7,681 nt of DNA. Origin: Paludibacteraceae bacterium. GTDB taxonomy: Bacteria > Bacteroidota > Bacteroidia > Bacteroidales > Paludibacteraceae. The notes under the pieces are model-generated. The model saw only the letters and a list, made by a program, of their open reading frames with translations, searched no databases and was not told the origin of the DNA. The stretch is from assembly GCA_947471245.1 (NCBI GenBank), contig CANIXM010000076.1, forward strand, positions 1 to 7,681. The letters are read 5' to 3'. The position numbers were made by a program, and so were the translations under genes. Below are positions 1 through 7,578 of the stretch, piece after piece; the first letter of the stretch is position 1; each line of letters opens with the position of its first letter.

Positions 1-989
1 TGAAACAAAAAATCGGGCGAACAGCCTTGCGCTTGAGATTTATAGCGTTCACCTATCCCCGCTCCCACTTCCAGCAAAACTACTGTTTGCGGATCTTTAC
101 TTACCAACACATCTCTCAGATGAGCACTCAGACCAGTAATAAAATGGTGTGCATCAAAGCCTTTATTAAGAATTTCATTGAATATTAACAGCGACTGTGA
201 CACATCACCTTTCAAAAACATATCCACCAATCGAAAATAATACTCATAATCAAGCACATTCAGATTATCAATTACACCTTGATAAGTTATATTATTTCCA
301 CAAAAACTCACCAACTGGTCAAAGATAGACAACGCATCACGCATACCACCGTCACTCTTCTGAGCCACCACATTCAAGGCATTAGCATCTACAGTCACAC
401 CTTCACTGTTAGCCACATGCTGCAGATGAGCCACTGTGTCTGCTACTGTGATTCGGTTAAAATCATAAATCTGACAACGTGAAAGTATGGTCGGAATGAT
501 TTTATGTTTTTCTGTTGTAGCAAGTATAAAAAGTGCATGAGCTGGTGGCTCCTCCAGTGTTTTAAGAAAAGCATTGAATGCACCCGATGACAACATGTGA
601 ACCTCATCTACTATATATACACTGTATTTGCCAATTTGTGGTGGGATGCGTACTTGGTCAATAAGTGAGCGAATATCATCCACACTGTTATTAGATGCCG
701 CATCAAGTTCATGAATATTATATGATCGCTGTTCGTTAAACGACACACATGACTCACATTGGTTACAAGCTTCTGAATCTGCTGAAAGATTTAGACAATT
801 TATGGTTTTGGCAAATATTCTGGCACAGGTAGTCTTACCCACGCCTCTTGGTCCACAAAACAGATAAGCATGAGCCAAATGATTACTCTTTATCGCATTT
901 TTTAGCGTTGTAGTAAGAGCAGACTGACCTACCACAGAGTTAAAAGTAGAAGGTCTATATTTTCTAGCGGAAACAATAAAATTATCCAT
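1..989 (-). CDS. dnaX: DNA polymerase III clamp-loader subunit gamma/tau (DnaX), N-terminal part; 3' end outside window
   Basis: DnaX is the ATPase subunit of the clamp loader that places the sliding clamp on primed DNA at the replication fork. I translated the reverse strand from the ATG at 989; the frame stays open to the window edge, giving 329 residues of a protein that is normally longer. Visible motifs are Walker A GPRGVGKTT (residues 46-54), a four-cysteine zinc module (C65, C75, C78, C81), Walker B DEVH (128-131), LKTLEEPP (142-149), the SRC motif with the arginine finger (170-172), and sensor 2 GGMRDALS (214-221). AAA+ domains I and II are therefore present and look intact. The collar domain begins near residue 240, with LLEVGAGIGERY near the cut end. 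The tau-specific C-terminus, and any frameshift site producing gamma, lie outside the window. The gene diverges from the division gene at 1151 and has its own -7 promoter element. Confidence 0.97.
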   Translation of the reverse strand, partial: MDNFIVSARKYRPSTFNSVVGQSALTTTLKNAIKSNHLAHAYLFCGPRGVGKTTCARIFAKTINCLNLSADSEACNQCESCVSFNEQRSYNIHELDAASNNSVDDIRSLIDQVRIPPQIGKYSVYIVDEVHMLSSGAFNAFLKTLEEPPAHALFILATTEKHKIIPTILSRCQIYDFNRITVADTVAHLQHVANSEGVTVDANALNVVAQKSDGGMRDALSIFDQLVSFCGNNITYQGVIDNLNVLDYEYYFRLVDMFLKGDVSQSLLIFNEILNKGFDAHHFITGLSAHLRDVLVSKDPQTVVLLEVGAGIGERYKSQAQGCSPDFLF

Positions 990-1014
990 AATCCAAAATC
1001 ACATCTTTAGTTTG

Positions 1015-1022
1015 CAAATATA
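1015..1022 (-). promoter_or_regulatory. Bacteroidetes-type -7 promoter element for dnaX
   Basis: On the reverse strand these bases read TATATTTG, a full match to the Bacteroidetes consensus TAnnTTTG. The element ends 25 bases before the dnaX ATG, which implies a short leader of about 20 bases. I see no good TTTG -33 box at the expected distance upstream, so the call rests on the -7 match and its position. It is an inference from consensus, not a mapped start site. Confidence 0.55.
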
Positions 1023-1071
1023 CTCAAAAATTCACTTTACTTAGTTGGTCGAAAAATATTTATAAAAAAAG

Positions 1072-1099
1072 TTAGATGATAAAAAAAATCTTACCTTTG
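1072..1099 (+). promoter_or_regulatory. Bacteroidetes-type promoter for the division-protein unit
   Basis: TACCTTTG at 1092-1099 matches the TAnnTTTG -7 consensus fully. A partial -33 match, TTAG at 1072-1075 (consensus TTTG), lies 16 bases upstream, slightly closer than usual, in A-rich DNA. Transcription would start near 1105, leaving a leader of about 45 bases before the ATG at 1151. The promoter faces away from the dnaX element at 1015-1022, so the two transcripts diverge without overlapping. Confidence 0.6.
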
Positions 1100-1150
1100 T
1101 AACTGGTTTGTAAAAAGACCTTTAAAATCATAGCAGCTATAGCACCAAAG

Positions 1151-1453
1151 ATGAAATTCACATTTTCAAAAGAAAGAATCACCAAACTGATTGTCAACAA
1201 ATACTTCATTGTTATTGTGGTATTTGGTGTATTTGTTACATTTTTTGACGAACACAGCTTAATAAGTAGATGGCAGGGCCGTCAGAAAATCAAGGAAATG
1301 GAGCAAGAAGTGAAGTATTATCAGAATGAGATTCAGACGAGTAAAAATAAAATGAACGAACTCCAGTCTAACGACGACAATTTAGAGAAATTTGCACGTG
1401 AACATTATCTGATGAAACGCAAAGACGAGGACATATATATCATTAAGGAATGA
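1151..1453 (+). CDS. FtsB/DivIC-family septum formation initiator protein
   Basis: This is a small bitopic membrane protein of the FtsB/DivIC family. Family members form a periplasmic coiled-coil complex with FtsL and FtsQ/DivIB at the division site and help trigger septal wall synthesis. The 100 residues show the family layout: a basic cytoplasmic N-terminus (1-17), one membrane helix (about 18-32), a Glu/Lys/Gln-rich coiled coil (about 44-73) and the conserved C-terminal block with LEKFAREHYLMKRKDEDIYI (78-97). The length is typical. The ATG at 1151 is the only start that keeps the N-terminus and membrane helix whole, and a promoter lies about 50 bases upstream. The stop overlaps the start of the next gene by ATGA, so the two are probably co-translated. 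FtsB and DivIC cannot be told apart here, so no symbol is given. Confidence 0.9.
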   Translation: MKFTFSKERITKLIVNKYFIVIVVFGVFVTFFDEHSLISRWQGRQKIKEMEQEVKYYQNEIQTSKNKMNELQSNDDNLEKFAREHYLMKRKDEDIYIIKE

Positions 1454-1773
1454 CAATAAAATCTTCACAGCCACTTCTTGTAAGTGGTGGATTACTAACT
1501 GTGGTGGGTGCCGTTGGTCAATTTCTAACCCAATCATGGTCACCTTATATCTTTGGAGGAGGGGCAACGATAGTCATAGTACTTCAAGGACTTCAAATCA
1601 GCAGTAACACTGGCAGTGATAATCGTCAAGTCAGATTGGCAAAAATAGCATTTCTTTCAAGTCTACTGCTTGCAGCAAGTACTTACTTTATGGTAATTGG
1701 CTCCAACTCATGGGTTGTAGCATTACTTGCATACTCTACGACCACCATTTTTCTTTCATTCAGATCAAGGTAG
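1450..1773 (+). CDS. Small four-helix membrane protein of unknown function, coupled to the division gene
   Basis: I do not recognise a characterised family. The 107-residue product is very hydrophobic, with four likely membrane helices at about residues 9-28, 32-51, 64-84 and 88-104. A short polar loop (SSNTGSDNRQVR, 51-62) joins helices 2 and 3, and the protein ends in a basic FRSR tail. It has no signal peptide or recognisable catalytic motif. The start is supported by the ATGA overlap with the upstream division gene; an AAGGA sits directly against the ATG, too close to be a normal ribosome binding site. From memory, small membrane proteins of this kind occur beside the septum-initiator gene in other Bacteroidales, but I cannot confirm homology here. 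A role linked to division or the envelope is only an inference from position. Confidence 0.8.
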   Translation: MTIKSSQPLLVSGGLLTVVGAVGQFLTQSWSPYIFGGGATIVIVLQGLQISSNTGSDNRQVRLAKIAFLSSLLLAASTYFMVIGSNSWVVALLAYSTTTIFLSFRSR

Positions 1774-1800
1774 TGACTGATTCAATTTGAGAATTAATCA

Positions 1801-1884
1801 TAAGTAGCTATTTGGCAAAACACAAAGCGTAGGCATTTCTGAATCGAATTCTACGCTTTGTCTTATTTTCGGTGTAACTACTTA
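1801..1884. repeat. Imperfect outer inverted repeat flanking the terminator hairpin
   Basis: TAAGTAGCTA (1801-1810) is complementary to TAACTACTTA (1875-1884) at 9 of 10 positions. Pairing may extend outward with a small insertion, from AATTAATC (1792-1799) to the ATTAAT near 1891-1896. The arms enclose the perfect 11-bp stem at 1822-1861, so the gap holds two nested inverted repeats. It could be an extended terminator structure or the remnant of a small palindromic element. It has no coding capacity. Confidence 0.5.
1822..1861. terminator. Bidirectional terminator hairpin between convergent units
   Basis: ACAAAGCGTAG (1822-1832) pairs perfectly with CTACGCTTTGT (1851-1861), leaving an 18-base loop. 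On the plus strand the stem is followed by a T-rich run (CTTATTTTC); on the minus strand it is followed by GTTTTGCC. It lies 48 bases after the stop of the rightward membrane-protein gene and 55 bases after the stop of the leftward outer-membrane channel gene, so it is well placed to end both transcripts. The loop is long and the T tracts are interrupted, so termination may be leaky. Confidence 0.7.
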
Positions 1885-1916
1885 CGACTTATTAATCTAT
1901 CTAGGACTTACAAAAC

Positions 1917-3269
1917 TTACTCTCCACCTCCCAATGCACGGAACAAATCAATCCACAAATGACACTGTTCTTTTTCTATAGATATTAGTTTTAATTCAGC
2001 ATCTTGTACCGATTTTTGTGTATTGATAACTTCGAGGTAAGATGCATATCCATAAACATATAAATCATGCGAATTGGAAACTGCACTATCTAGAACTGCC
2101 ACTTGGTTTTTAAGAATTGAAATTTCGTTTTCGGTTGATTCAATTTTTGAGATATTTTCACTTACCTCAGCAAATCCCTTGTACAGTTTGTGTTGATAGT
2201 TGATAATAGCCTGCTTGCGTTCGGCTTCTTTAATTTTGAGTCTTCCTTTCAACAAATAGTTTTGAAAGATTGGCGTAGTAAGACTACTAAACACGCCCCA
2301 TGACAAAGCAATAGGGTTTAGTAGTTTAGTAGGTACGTCTGCTAAAATACCAATATTCGGCTGTATGACTAATGACGGATAAAAAGCTTTTTGAGCTGCT
2401 TTTACGTCAAATCCAGCAGCTTGCATCTGTAAGTTGGCTTCAGCAATATCCGGTCTATTTGTAATTTCGGATGATGGAATTTCCTTTAATGACAGCTTGC
2501 TTTTTGATTCTAAGTCAAATTTCTTGTCACGTACGATGGTTTGATAACCTCTATTAAGGAGTAAGTTAATAAAATTTTCATAATGAATAATCTGACGTTC
2601 AATTTCAAATTTCTTAGTTTTGCTATCCAATAGTTGCGCTTCAAACTGTAAGACGGCTAAATTGGTGGCCTTTCCCGCAGCTTTTTGCACTTTTACAATT
2701 TCAAATGCATTTGATTGTAAATTGATATTCTTATCGGTAACTCTTAATTCTTCATCGTAGAATACTAATTCATAATACGCTTTGGCCAATTCAGCAATCA
2801 GAGCTGTTTTTACCATTCTGATGCCTTGTTCGGATGCCAAAAAGCGTACTCTTGCTGCTTTCTTTTGGTTGGATAGTTTTCCCCAAAGATCTATTTCCCA
2901 GCTTGATGCAACATTCACACCATAGCCAATGGGTGGGTTTACTTTGTACCAGCCGCTAGTGGGTATAAGAGTGAGACTTGTCTGTACACTTGGCCACAGG
3001 GCACCTTTAGACATTTTGTAATAGGTGTTGGCTATGTCCAATTGACGATAGGCGATTTGAATATCTGCATTTTTGGTTAATAAGGTGTCAATGAGTTTAT
3101 TCAAGTGTGGGCTGTAGAAAAAAAGTCGCCAGTTTAATCTTGACTTAAAAGCACTATCAGCCATTGTTGAATACCTATCCTTAATGGTATTTTTATTATT
3201 GTTTGAAAAAGCAGTGTAAGTACAGCACCATATCAACCCAATAATGAGTAGGGTTTTTATTTTATTCAT
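1917..3269 (-). CDS. TolC-like outer membrane factor of the RND efflux pump
   Basis: This is the outer-membrane channel (OMF, OprM/NodT-like) through which the tripartite pump expels substrate. With the start chosen here it is 450 residues, a normal length. Residues 1-22 form a signal peptide (basic MNKIK, hydrophobic core, likely cleavage after AFS). Two OEP repeats follow, about 55-240 and 270-450, with family landmarks SSWEIDLWGK (122-131), NRPDIAEANLQ (271-281), AFYPSL (295-300), YGYASYLEVINTQ (406-418) and a terminal LFRALGGG. A longer reading from 3329 would place 20 polar residues before the signal peptide, so I reject it. The ATG at 3269 overlaps the end of the transporter gene by 8 bases, which suggests translational coupling. 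Unlike OprM-type homologues it shows no clear lipobox: the cysteines at 15-16 follow a tryptophan. It is the last gene of the operon. Confidence 0.93.
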   Translation of the reverse strand: MNKIKTLLIIGLIWCCTYTAFSNNNKNTIKDRYSTMADSAFKSRLNWRLFFYSPHLNKLIDTLLTKNADIQIAYRQLDIANTYYKMSKGALWPSVQTSLTLIPTSGWYKVNPPIGYGVNVASSWEIDLWGKLSNQKKAARVRFLASEQGIRMVKTALIAELAKAYYELVFYDEELRVTDKNINLQSNAFEIVKVQKAAGKATNLAVLQFEAQLLDSKTKKFEIERQIIHYENFINLLLNRGYQTIVRDKKFDLESKSKLSLKEIPSSEITNRPDIAEANLQMQAAGFDVKAAQKAFYPSLVIQPNIGILADVPTKLLNPIALSWGVFSSLTTPIFQNYLLKGRLKIKEAERKQAIINYQHKLYKGFAEVSENISKIESTENEISILKNQVAVLDSAVSNSHDLYVYGYASYLEVINTQKSVQDAELKLISIEKEQCHLWIDLFRALGGGE

Positions 3270-6200
3270 GGTTGATTGATTGAATGGTTGTTTTTTTGTT
3301 TTTAGTAATTTTATTGGACAATGAGGCAAAAATCACATACAGTCCAGGCACAAGAAGTAAGCCTACGAATGTACCAATAAACATGCCACCAGCCGATGCT
3401 ATACCTATGGATCTATTGCCCAGAGCACCTGCCCCATTTGAAAAGCAAAGAGGAAGCAGACCAGCAATAAAGGCAATGGACGTCATTAGAATAGGACGTA
3501 GACGTGCTGCTGCACCTTGTTGAGCAGCTTGTAGTATGGAAAGTCCTTCTTTTTGCTTTTGAAGTGCAAATTCGACAATAAGAATTGCATTTTTACCCAG
3601 CAAGCCTATGAGCATAATCATGGCCACCTGAGCATAAATATTGTTTTCAAGTCCTACAATTTTTAGCAAAAAGAATGATCCAAAAATCCCTGCTGGTAGT
3701 GACAGGATAATCACAAGAGGAAGTAGGAAATTCTCATATTGAGCCGATAGTAGTAGGTAAACAAATATTAAGCAAATAGCAAAAATATAAATGGTTTGAT
3801 CGCCTGCCAATATTTGCTCTCGTGACATACCAGAAAATGTTGTCTCATAACCTCTTGGAAGTGTTTTTTTTGCTATTCGATTAATCTCATCTATGGCTTG
3901 ACCGCTGCTGTATCCTGCTGAAGCATCGCCTGATATAAGTGCTGAGGTGTACATATTATACCGGGTAAGCTGCTCTGGTCCATAGACTCTTTCCATTTTG
4001 ATAAAGCTAGAATAGGGCACCATCTCACCTTTAGCGTTTTTGGTGTACATTTTCAGAATATCTTCAGGATGTGCTCTAAATTCAGGTGAGGCTTGTAGCA
4101 TCACCTTGTACATTTGACCAAATCTAATAAAATTGGAAGTGTAGTAACTACCTACCAATACTTGAAGATTGTCCATGGCATTGCGCACTGTTACACCCTT
4201 TTGTGCTGCCAACTGATTGTCAATGTGTAAAAGGTATTGTGGAAATGATGCGTCAAAATTGGTAAATGCACTTGCTATTGCCGGTGAAGTTTTAAGTGAA
4301 TCAATAAATCGATTGGTTACAGCAGCTGTTGCAGGAATATTGCCTTTCCCAGTTTTATCAATCAAGCGTAATTCAAATCCACTGGTGTTTCCAAAACCTG
4401 CCACGGTAGGTGGTGGAAAAAACTCGATGGTTGCATCCTTTATAGATGTAGATTTTGACTTCAAATCTTCTATAATTTCATAAATTGACTTCTTTCTGAG
4501 AATTGTAGGTTTAAGGTTTATCATTGCAAATCCATAAGATGCACCAGGTGCTTCACTGATAATACTATAACCTGCAAGAGTGGTAATATTATCAACATCA
4601 GGAACTTGCTTAGTAATGGTTTGTAGTGCATCGATTGCTTTACTTGTCCTATCTAATGTTGAACCAGGAGGTGTAACCAAGTTGACATATATCATGCTTT
4701 GGTCTTCAGTAGGTATAAAACCAGATGGTAAAATACTGCTGATTCCCCAGGTAGCTATAAAAAATGCTATGAGCATGCCTATCGTAACTGATTTACGACC
4801 AGCTATTTTTCCGACGATAAATTTATACTTGTTTTCCGAAGCATCATATTGACTGTTGAAAAAACCAAAGAAACGTTGCAACCAATTGGTTTTTTTAGGG
4901 TGTCCACTGTGTTTTTTGAGAAGCATAACACAGAGTGTGGGAGTTAAAGTCAGTGCCACCAAACCAGAAAGCACAATGGCAACCGCCAATGTGATGGAAA
5001 ACTGCCGATAGAATACACCTACCGGACCTGAAAGAAATGCAACTGGAATAAACACGGCCGACATCACCATCGTGATTGTGATGATGGCACCGCTGATATC
5101 TTTCATGGTTTTGATAGTAGCATCCTTGGGACTTAGATCAAAATCGGACATGTTAACATGCACAGCCTCTACTACCACTATGGCGTCATCCACCACTATC
5201 CCGATGGCCAACACGAGAGCAAACAAAGTAAGCATATTGATGGAGAAACCAAACAGAAGTATAAACGCCAACGTTCCTATGAGAGAAACAGGTACTGCTA
5301 ATGCGGGTATAAGTGTGGATCGAAAGTCTTGTAGAAATATAAATACTACAAGAAATACAAGAATAAATGCCTCTACTAAAGTTTTCATTACATCATGTAT
5401 CGATGCATCCAAAAACTTGGATACATCATACGCATAATTATACTCAATATCTGGCGGGAAACTACTACCCTTGAGCTCTTGCATCCTTTTTTTTACGGCA
5501 GCTATTACTTGACGGGCATTGGAGCCAGGTCTTTGTTTGAGCATAATGGATGCTGATGGTTTACCATCTGTTTTTGAAAGCATGCTATAAGTCACTGTCC
5601 CGAATTCAACTTCGGCAATGTCTTTTAGTTTTAGGAGTTGACCTTTCTCTCCAGAACGAATGATAATGTTTTCATAATCAAATTTTTGATTGAATTTACC
5701 TGTGTATTTAAGTGCATATTGCAGTGACTGTGACCCTTTACCCGAACTTTCACCAGTACGACCAGGTGCTGCCTCCACATTTTGACTTCTCAGGGCTGCT
5801 ACCACTTCTTCTGCTGAAACATTATATGCAAGCATGCGTTCAGGGTTCAGCCACACCCGCATGGAATACTCCCTAGCCCCCATGATTGTGGCAAAACCTA
5901 CTCCGTCTATTCGTTTAAGCTCTTGAATGACATTGATATCAGCAAAATTGAACATGAATTCTTCGGTCTGAAGAGAGTCCGAACTGTAAAGATTCAAATA
6001 GAGAAGCATTGAGTTTACTTCCTTTTCGGTAACTACACCTGCTTTAATAACCTCTTCTGGCAATTCGTCAAGAGTTGTTGCTACGCGGTTTTGTACACTT
6101 ACAGCTGCGATGTCTGGGTCAGTTCCTACTTTAAAGAATATGGTAATAACGGTAGTCCCATTATTACTTGAGACTGATGTCATATAGGTCATGCCAGGCG

Positions 6201-6417
6201 TACCATTAATGGCACGCTCCAACGTAGTGGCTACTGCTTTTGTACACACCTCAGCATTGGCTCCAGGATAGTTGGTCGTAACAGTGACAGAAGGTGGTGC
6301 TATTTCTGGAAATTGAGTTATGGGCAATGAAAACAAAGCCAAAAGTCCTAGCAACAGAATGAATAATGATATTACAATGGATAGAACTGGACGTTGTATG
6401 AATTTTTCTACGATCAT
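3262..6417 (-). CDS. RND-family inner-membrane efflux transporter, HAE-1 type (AcrB/MexB-like)
   Basis: This is a proton-driven transporter that captures amphiphilic compounds, typically drugs, bile salts or detergents, from the periplasm or membrane and passes them to the outer-membrane channel as a trimer. The 1051 residues match AcrB in length. Layout: helix 1 (about 10-30), first porter/docking loop (31-345), helices 2-6 (about 346-500), helix 7 (about 542-562), second periplasmic loop (563-873), helices 8-12 (about 874-1031). The proton relay is intact: D410 and D411 in VDDAIVVVE of helix 4, K942 in GLLGKNAILIVEF of helix 10, and R974 in RLRPILMTS. The double Asp indicates HAE-1 rather than the metal-exporting HME type. 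Positions aligned by eye with AcrB aromatic-pocket residues are mostly non-Phe. The ATG lies in an ATGA overlap with the adaptor gene, and the stop overlaps the channel gene. The substrate is unknown. Confidence 0.97.
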   Translation of the reverse strand: MIVEKFIQRPVLSIVISLFILLLGLLALFSLPITQFPEIAPPSVTVTTNYPGANAEVCTKAVATTLERAINGTPGMTYMTSVSSNNGTTVITIFFKVGTDPDIAAVSVQNRVATTLDELPEEVIKAGVVTEKEVNSMLLYLNLYSSDSLQTEEFMFNFADINVIQELKRIDGVGFATIMGAREYSMRVWLNPERMLAYNVSAEEVVAALRSQNVEAAPGRTGESSGKGSQSLQYALKYTGKFNQKFDYENIIIRSGEKGQLLKLKDIAEVEFGTVTYSMLSKTDGKPSASIMLKQRPGSNARQVIAAVKKRMQELKGSSFPPDIEYNYAYDVSKFLDASIHDVMKTLVEAFILVFLVVFIFLQDFRSTLIPALAVPVSLIGTLAFILLFGFSINMLTLFALVLAIGIVVDDAIVVVEAVHVNMSDFDLSPKDATIKTMKDISGAIITITMVMSAVFIPVAFLSGPVGVFYRQFSITLAVAIVLSGLVALTLTPTLCVMLLKKHSGHPKKTNWLQRFFGFFNSQYDASENKYKFIVGKIAGRKSVTIGMLIAFFIATWGISSILPSGFIPTEDQSMIYVNLVTPPGSTLDRTSKAIDALQTITKQVPDVDNITTLAGYSIISEAPGASYGFAMINLKPTILRKKSIYEIIEDLKSKSTSIKDATIEFFPPPTVAGFGNTSGFELRLIDKTGKGNIPATAAVTNRFIDSLKTSPAIASAFTNFDASFPQYLLHIDNQLAAQKGVTVRNAMDNLQVLVGSYYTSNFIRFGQMYKVMLQASPEFRAHPEDILKMYTKNAKGEMVPYSSFIKMERVYGPEQLTRYNMYTSALISGDASAGYSSGQAIDEINRIAKKTLPRGYETTFSGMSREQILAGDQTIYIFAICLIFVYLLLSAQYENFLLPLVIILSLPAGIFGSFFLLKIVGLENNIYAQVAMIMLIGLLGKNAILIVEFALQKQKEGLSILQAAQQGAAARLRPILMTSIAFIAGLLPLCFSNGAGALGNRSIGIASAGGMFIGTFVGLLLVPGLYVIFASLSNKITKNKKTTIQSINHE

Positions 6418-7532
6418 TTCTTTATGAATGTTTTATTGCTTACTGCAATTGGTTTGATGGTGACTCCTTCTCGGAGTGTATTAGCTCCCTCTGCTACTAT
6501 CGTTTCATTAGGTTTGATGCCACTTTCTACAATGTAATTATTCTGAACTCGATAGCCTAGTATCACACTTCTCATGCTTACTCTATTACTTGAATCAACC
6601 ACTAGAACGAAATTTTTGTCTTGTATCTCCATCACAGCTGTTTGTGGAATGTAAATCACATTCTGTACTTCTGTATCCACAATCACTGTTCCAGATGCAC
6701 CATGCTTAAGAAATTTGTCAGAATTATTAAAACGAGCTCTAAAAGTGATGGTGCCAGTAGAACCATCAATTTCGCTAGTAACAGTCTCCACAACTCCTTT
6801 GTGTCTATATTCATTTCCATCAGCCAGAATTAAGCTGATGGTGGATTCTGGGGTATTTTCACCTTTCCGTTTGGCTTTCAGGATTTTCAAATACTCTGTT
6901 TCGGACACGTTGAAATAAGCAAATACATTGCTAATGTCTGAGATGGATGTGAGCAAGTCTCCCTCATTGATCAGGCTTCCAACTTTGTAAGGAATACGAT
7001 TAATAAATCCATCAAAAGGTGCTGTAATGGTAGTGTAAGCAAGAAATGCTTTTGCGTTTTTTAGAATGGCTTTCGCTTCGGCAACAGCAGATTGAGCAAT
7101 TTGTAGTTTACTTTGTGCCAATGTTAGTTCTGATTTTGCCACTACATTTTTTTCAACCAGCATCTCTACCCGTTCCACTTCCAGTTTGGTAGAGTGTTCC
7201 TCAGCTATCGTTTTTGCTAGAGTGGCTTCAGCTTTTGTGGCTTCCGCCATGTAGTCGGGTGAGCTAAGTTTGAATAGTGCTTGACCTTTAGTCACCTCCT
7301 TGCCCTCGTCTACAAGTATTTCTTCAATATATCCTTTGATACGAGAACGAATTTCTACATTTTTTTGAGCCTCGATGCGAGCTACAATTTTATTGTGAAT
7401 CATCGAATTGGAAGATTTAACTTGCAGGACAGGTATTTCAGGTACCTCCTGATTGTCAGAGGATGGTTTGTGAGAACACGCAATTAATCCGATAGTGAAT
7501 AGTGAATATGCAATTAACTTATTCATAAACAT
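6414..7532 (-). CDS. Periplasmic adaptor (membrane fusion) lipoprotein of the RND efflux pump
   Basis: This AcrA/MexA-type adaptor bridges the inner-membrane transporter and the outer-membrane channel. The 372-residue product has a lipoprotein signal peptide with lipobox LIAC (16-19), so C19 is probably lipidated and anchors it to the inner membrane. The family domains follow in order: first half of the lipoyl domain with RIKGYIEEILVDEGKEVTKG (64-83), an Ala/Glu/Lys-rich alpha-hairpin (about 93-165), second lipoyl half with TTITAPFDGFINRI (167-180) and GSLINEGDLL (185-194), a beta-barrel (about 200-290) and the membrane-proximal domain (about 291-363). A second in-frame ATG at 7526 would remove only two residues and leave the signal peptide intact, so the start is uncertain by two codons. 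It is the first gene of the operon. The stop TGA overlaps the transporter ATG by ATGA. Confidence 0.95.
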   Translation of the reverse strand: MFMNKLIAYSLFTIGLIACSHKPSSDNQEVPEIPVLQVKSSNSMIHNKIVARIEAQKNVEIRSRIKGYIEEILVDEGKEVTKGQALFKLSSPDYMAEATKAEATLAKTIAEEHSTKLEVERVEMLVEKNVVAKSELTLAQSKLQIAQSAVAEAKAILKNAKAFLAYTTITAPFDGFINRIPYKVGSLINEGDLLTSISDISNVFAYFNVSETEYLKILKAKRKGENTPESTISLILADGNEYRHKGVVETVTSEIDGSTGTITFRARFNNSDKFLKHGASGTVIVDTEVQNVIYIPQTAVMEIQDKNFVLVVDSSNRVSMRSVILGYRVQNNYIVESGIKPNETIVAEGANTLREGVTIKPIAVSNKTFIKK

Positions 7533-7570
7533 ATTTTTAATAGTTGAAGAGAAGAGTCAAACGGAGAAAT

Positions 7571-7578
7571 AAAATGTA
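7571..7578 (-). promoter_or_regulatory. Weak promoter (-7) candidate for the efflux operon
   Basis: The reverse strand reads TACATTTT, matching 7 of 8 positions of the TAnnTTTG consensus. It lies 38 bases before the adaptor ATG. No clear TTTG -33 box is present; only T-rich DNA (TTTTAAG twice) occupies the expected place. The call is tentative. A weak core promoter would fit a pump that is normally low and raised by an activator or derepression, but that is inference. Confidence 0.3.

Noticed and set aside
279..482. A 67-codon plus-strand open frame opposite dnaX
   Set aside because: The opposite strand encodes conserved DnaX motifs, and this frame has low-quality composition rich in His, Ser and Thr.
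1..989. Programmed frameshift that would make separate gamma and tau forms of DnaX
   Set aside because: The relevant part of the gene lies outside the window, and no slippery run with supporting structure was seen in the part present.
1382..1567. A 61-codon minus-strand open frame across the division-gene junction
   Set aside because: It is antisense to two real genes that are themselves linked by an ATGA overlap.
3270..3329. A 20-residue N-terminal extension of the outer-membrane channel starting at 3329
   Set aside because: It would put a polar stretch before a good signal peptide and lengthen the overlap with the transporter gene to 68 bases.
3284..5437. Several open frames of 79-121 codons on the plus strand opposite the transporter gene
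   Set aside because: They are antisense to strongly conserved RND coding sequence, have no domain-like composition and show no promoter or neighbour support, so they are coding shadows.
6621..7487. Three short plus-strand open frames opposite the adaptor gene
   Set aside because: They lie antisense to clear adaptor domains and have no recognisable protein features.
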